Below, in pieces: positions 6,245 to 8,367 of a DNA stretch of 8,367 bases (position 1 is its first letter; every line of letters starts with the position of its first letter). The stretch is from positions 1 through 8,367 of the forward strand of contig DATECF010000052.1 of the NCBI GenBank assembly GCA_035287045.1. The letters are read 5' to 3'. Under the pieces are notes generated by a model, which saw only the letters and a program-made list of their open reading frames with translations, did not search any database and had not been told where the DNA came from. Position numbers and translations under genes: made by a program. This DNA is from JACPAP01 sp035287045 (GTDB lineage: Bacteria > Gemmatimonadota > Gemmatimonadetes > Gemmatimonadales > GWC2-71-9).

Positions 6245-7056
6245 GCGGGGAGCGGTGGCAGCGGCAGCTTGAAGAGCCGGCGGGAGTTCTCGTAGAGAAT
6301 CGCCCGGCGATCGGCGTCCGAGAGCTTGAGCTGGCCCATGAACTCGACGTACGATTTCATGGAGCAGATCGGCCAGTCGGTGCCGTACAGGAGCCGCGCC
6401 GCATCGCCCGCGTACAGGATGACCTCCTGGATCTGCTCTTCCATGTAGTCTTCGAACGCCTCGGTGAACGTGCCCAGGACCAGGCCGGAGATATCCGCGT
6501 ACACGTTCTTGTTCTTGTACACCACTTCCATGCAGTCCACCAGCCACGGGTTGCCCAGGTGACAGATCACGAAGTTGACGTTGGGAAAGTCCACCGCGAC
6601 TTCGTCCACTTCCAGCGGGTGCGCGTACTTGAGCTTCCCCTTGGGACTGTAGGTGTCGCCGCAATGGATCATCACCGGCACCGCGAACTCCTCGGCCAGC
6701 TCGTAGACCACCCGCAGGCGGGCGTCGTGCGGATAGAAGGGCTCGTATCCGGGGTACAGCTTGAGCCCCTTGATCCGCCCGGCGGCCAGGAAGTCGGCCA
6801 GCTCGCGCAAATCGCGCTCCCGATAATTGACGTAGCTGATGCCGGCCACGACGCCGAGGTTCTCGAACGCCTCCACGCCGCGCACCACTTCCGCCGTGCT
6901 GGGACGATTGGCGTTCACCAGGTAGCTGGTGAGCACCAGCGCGTAGCTCACCTTCGCCTCCGCCATGGCGGCCTGGAGTTTCTCGAGGCTCCCGGCCAGC
7001 GAGACCGCGGTTTGCTCGTGATAATTGTTCAGGTGGACGTGGCAGTCGATGATCAT
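6241..7056 (-). CDS. Amidohydrolase-2-type metal-dependent hydrolase or decarboxylase
   Basis: The protein has 271 residues from ATG 7056-7054. The frame stays open upstream to about 7269, but that part is low-complexity and lies in the otsA promoter and coding region; MIIDCHVHL is the natural beginning of this family. The metal ligands of the amidohydrolase TIM barrel are in place: H6 and H8 (DCHVHL), H131 (VMIHCGDT), H166 (VICHLGNPW) and D227 (LLYGTDWP). These are the hallmarks of the Amidohydro_2 / ACMSD-like group, whose members hydrolyse or decarboxylate small carboxylic compounds. The stretch KGLKLYPGYEPFYP (96-109) also fits the barrel strand that lines the active site. The protein is probably soluble and cytoplasmic, with no signal peptide. 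It is the first gene of an operon with the GNAT gene (4-bp ATGA overlap) and is divergent from otsA. No Shine-Dalgarno motif is visible. The substrate is not predictable. Confidence 0.9.
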   Translation of the reverse strand: MIIDCHVHLNNYHEQTAVSLAGSLEKLQAAMAEAKVSYALVLTSYLVNANRPSTAEVVRGVEAFENLGVVAGISYVNYRERDLRELADFLAAGRIKGLKLYPGYEPFYPHDARLRVVYELAEEFAVPVMIHCGDTYSPKGKLKYAHPLEVDEVAVDFPNVNFVICHLGNPWLVDCMEVVYKNKNVYADISGLVLGTFTEAFEDYMEEQIQEVILYAGDAARLLYGTDWPICSMKSYVEFMGQLKLSDADRRAILYENSRRLFKLPLPPLPA

Positions 7057-7071
7057 GAACGGAGTATGTTC
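7057..7071. promoter_or_regulatory. Imperfect 15-bp dyad abutting the amidohydrolase start
   Basis: GAACGGAGTATGTTC has inverted arms GAAC/GTTC around 7 bases. It directly adjoins the amidohydrolase ATG (7056-7054 on the minus strand). On the minus strand it contains CATACT, ending 6 bases before the ATG, which would suit a -10 element of a leaderless transcript. No -35 is evident. Confidence 0.2.
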
Positions 7072-7102
7072 TGGTGGCGCCGTTGGTGGGAGGGCACCGA
7101 GG

Positions 7103-7130
7103 TTTACACGCTCGGGTCCGCGGCTAAGTT
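7103..7130 (+). promoter_or_regulatory. otsA: Possible otsA promoter
   Basis: TTTACA (7103-7108; 5/6 to the -35 consensus) is followed after 16 bases by TAAGTT (7125-7130; 3/6, keeping the important T1, A2 and T6 of the -10). Transcription would start near 7137, giving a leader of about 40 nt before GTG 7177 and excluding the ATG at 7066. The -10 match is poor. Confidence 0.3.
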
Positions 7131-7148
7131 GCGATGGCGATGCAGTGC

Positions 7149-7158
7149 AGAGATCTCT
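7149..7158. promoter_or_regulatory. Perfect 10-bp palindrome in the otsA leader
   Basis: AGAGATCTCT is a perfect dyad between the possible otsA promoter and the GTG start at 7177. It is a candidate operator because of its position, with no match to a regulator site I can name. A chance origin is quite possible. Confidence 0.25.
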
Positions 7159-7176
7159 CCTGATGGGGTGCTGCCG

Positions 7177-8367
7177 GTGACGACTGGCGCCGAAACCGGT
7201 CCGCGTTTCGAATCCTCGACGCTGGCCGTGGTGAGCAATCGCCTCCCGTTCAGCGCCGAGCGCCGCCACGGCGGGCTATCGCTCACGCGATCCCCGGGCG
7301 GTCTGGTCGCCGCGCTCGACCCGGTGCTCAAGCGGCTGGGTGGCGTGTGGGTGGGCTGGCCGGGCGTGCCCCAGGAGGACGTGGAGGCCGCGGGTGGGGT
7401 CACGATTCCGCCGGAGGACGGCGTGTGCTATCGGCCGGTAGCGCTCAGCGCGCGCGAGGTGTCGCAGTACTACTCCGGCTTTTCCAACCGGACGCTGTGG
7501 CCGCTGTTTCATTACTTCGTGGGGCGCACCAAAATCGACTCCACGACCTGGCGCGCCTATGAGCGCGTGAACGAGCGGTTCGCCGCGGCCGTCGCCGAGG
7601 ACGCCCGCCGTGGCGCCCTCGTGTGGGTGCACGACTATCAGCTCCTGCTGGTGCCGCACTTCCTGCGGCGCCTGGCGCCGGACGCCCGCATCGCCTTCTA
7701 CCTGCACATTCCCTTTCCCGCGGCCGATGTGTTCCGGGTGCTTCCCTGGTCGCGCAGCCTGCTGCGGGGGATGCTCGCGTCCGACCTGGTGGGCTTTCAG
7801 ATCCCGGCGTACGCACAGCATTTCCTGTCGTGCGCCGAGCGCCTGCTCGGCTGCGAGGTGGATCGGGCGGCGGGCCTGGTCCGGGGCGAGGGTCGCGAGG
7901 TCTCGGTCCAGGTGCATCCCATCAGCGTGGACACCGGGGCCATCGAGGCGCTCGCCGGGCGGGCGTCCACCGGGGCGGCGCCGACCGAGCCCATGCTGGA
8001 AGTCCTGGGCGTCGATCGGTTGGACTACACCAAGGGGTTGCAGGAACGGCTGCTGGCGGTGGAGCGGTTCTTCGAGCGCTACCCGGTGTACCACGAGCGG
8101 GTGCAGTTTACCCAGCTGCTGGTTCCCAGTCGCGAGCGCGTCGCCGAGTACAGCCAGCTCAAACGGGAAATTGACGAAACCGTGGGCCGCATCAACGGCC
8201 GGTTCTCGGAGCCCGGGTGGACGCCGATCCGGTATTTCGTGCGCTCGCTGCCGCCGGAGGAGCTGGTGCCGCTCTATCGGCGCGCGGATGTAGCGCTGGT
8301 CACCCCGCTTCGGGACGGCATGAACCTGGTGGCGAAAGAGTACGTCACGGCGCAGCTGGAGAATGAC
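7177..8367 (+). CDS. otsA: Trehalose-6-phosphate synthase (GT20), 3'-truncated by window edge
   Basis: The frame is open to the window end, giving the first 397 of about 460-480 expected residues. The enzyme joins glucose from UDP- (or ADP/GDP-) glucose to glucose-6-phosphate to make trehalose-6-phosphate in the cytosol. GT20 signatures are complete up to the cut: VVSNRLP (18-24), GGLV (41-44), GWPG (60-63), Y99 and W108 in YSGFSNRTLWPLFHY, WVHDYQLLLVP (150-160), YLHIPFP (175-181), VDRLDYTKGL (279-288) and LRDGMNLVAKEY (378-389). R22, Y99, W108, D153, H177, R281, K286, D380 and E388 correspond to the substrate-binding residues known from E. coli OtsA (R9, Y76, W85, D130, H154, R262, K267, D361, E369), and the spacing from Y99 to H177 is identical. 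The start is uncertain: GTG 7177 has GGGG 8 bases upstream and gives a 15-residue lead. GTG 7168 and ATG 7066 are open in the same frame. A phosphatase gene (otsB) may follow outside the window. Confidence 0.95.
   Translation, partial: MTTGAETGPRFESSTLAVVSNRLPFSAERRHGGLSLTRSPGGLVAALDPVLKRLGGVWVGWPGVPQEDVEAAGGVTIPPEDGVCYRPVALSAREVSQYYSGFSNRTLWPLFHYFVGRTKIDSTTWRAYERVNERFAAAVAEDARRGALVWVHDYQLLLVPHFLRRLAPDARIAFYLHIPFPAADVFRVLPWSRSLLRGMLASDLVGFQIPAYAQHFLSCAERLLGCEVDRAAGLVRGEGREVSVQVHPISVDTGAIEALAGRASTGAAPTEPMLEVLGVDRLDYTKGLQERLLAVERFFERYPVYHERVQFTQLLVPSRERVAEYSQLKREIDETVGRINGRFSEPGWTPIRYFVRSLPPEELVPLYRRADVALVTPLRDGMNLVAKEYVTAQLEND

Larger units (their letters stand above)
7057..7176. promoter_or_regulatory. 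Divergent regulatory region between the amidohydrolase operon and otsA
   Basis: This 120-bp spacer must hold the promoters for both directions if the chosen starts are right. It is less GC-biased than its flanks in places (gtttaca, ctaagtt, gagatctct). It contains two small dyads: an imperfect one at 7057-7071, touching the amidohydrolase ATG, and a perfect one at 7149-7158. If otsA really begins at ATG 7066, most of this region is coding and the divergent spacer shrinks to 9 bp. Confidence 0.5.

Noticed and set aside
6245..6664. 140-codon N-terminal extension of the GNAT frame
   Set aside because: It lies wholly inside the amidohydrolase gene in another frame and is Arg/Gly/Pro-rich. The ATGA overlap start at 6244 fits the family.
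7057..7071. GAAC-N7-GTTC read as a LexA-type SOS box
   Set aside because: The known GAAC/GTTC SOS box has a 4-base spacer; the 7-base spacer here does not fit.
7057..7269. 71-codon N-terminal extension of the amidohydrolase frame
   Set aside because: It overlaps the otsA start region antisense and lacks family similarity; MIIDCHVHL is the usual family N-terminus.
7276..8094. Minus-strand open frame of 272 codons antisense to otsA
   Set aside because: The plus-strand frame carries all GT20 motifs; the antisense frame is a shadow.

Overview
The window is about 8.4 kb of very GC-rich, densely coding bacterial DNA with strong G/C preference at third codon positions. Gene starts mostly lack a good Shine-Dalgarno sequence, GTG/TTG starts are likely in places, and genes often overlap at their ends. 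This fits a free-living, high-GC soil or sediment bacterium with a two-membrane envelope. Gemmatimonadota or a similar lineage is a guess from overall character, not something the sequence proves. I see no tRNA, rRNA, CRISPR array, insertion sequence or phage gene.

Layout. (1) Positions 1-2240, plus strand: the 3' part of a class I SAM-dependent methyltransferase; then, after a 42-bp gap holding a perfect 12-bp palindrome, a 55-residue two-helix membrane protein; this is joined by a TGATG overlap to a 492-residue protein. That protein combines a DsbB-like quinone-linked thiol oxidase domain, with the CxxC pair but no second cysteine pair, and a large C-terminal domain that looks like a beta-propeller and should lie in the periplasm. 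(2) Positions 2230-5466, minus strand: a 1078-residue protein made of a 12-helix transporter-like domain resembling ATP/ADP translocases and MFS proteins, a long HEAT-repeat solenoid, and a C-terminal cyclic-nucleotide-binding domain. Its 3' end overlaps the DsbB-like gene by 11 bp, tail to tail. (3) Positions 5537-7056, minus strand: a two-gene operon of a metal-dependent amidohydrolase followed by a GNAT acetyltransferase, coupled by a 4-bp ATGA overlap. (4) Positions 7177-8367, plus strand: the first 397 codons of trehalose-6-phosphate synthase (otsA), divergent from the amidohydrolase operon across a 120-bp spacer and running off the window end.

The genes do not form one obvious pathway. 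The two most notable are multi-domain membrane proteins lying tail to tail: the DsbB/propeller fusion with its tiny co-translated membrane partner, and the transporter/HEAT/cNMP fusion, which looks like a membrane transporter or sensor with a large cytosolic regulatory tail. OtsA points to trehalose synthesis for osmotic or desiccation tolerance. The amidohydrolase and GNAT pair probably modify related small molecules, but their substrates cannot be read from the sequence.
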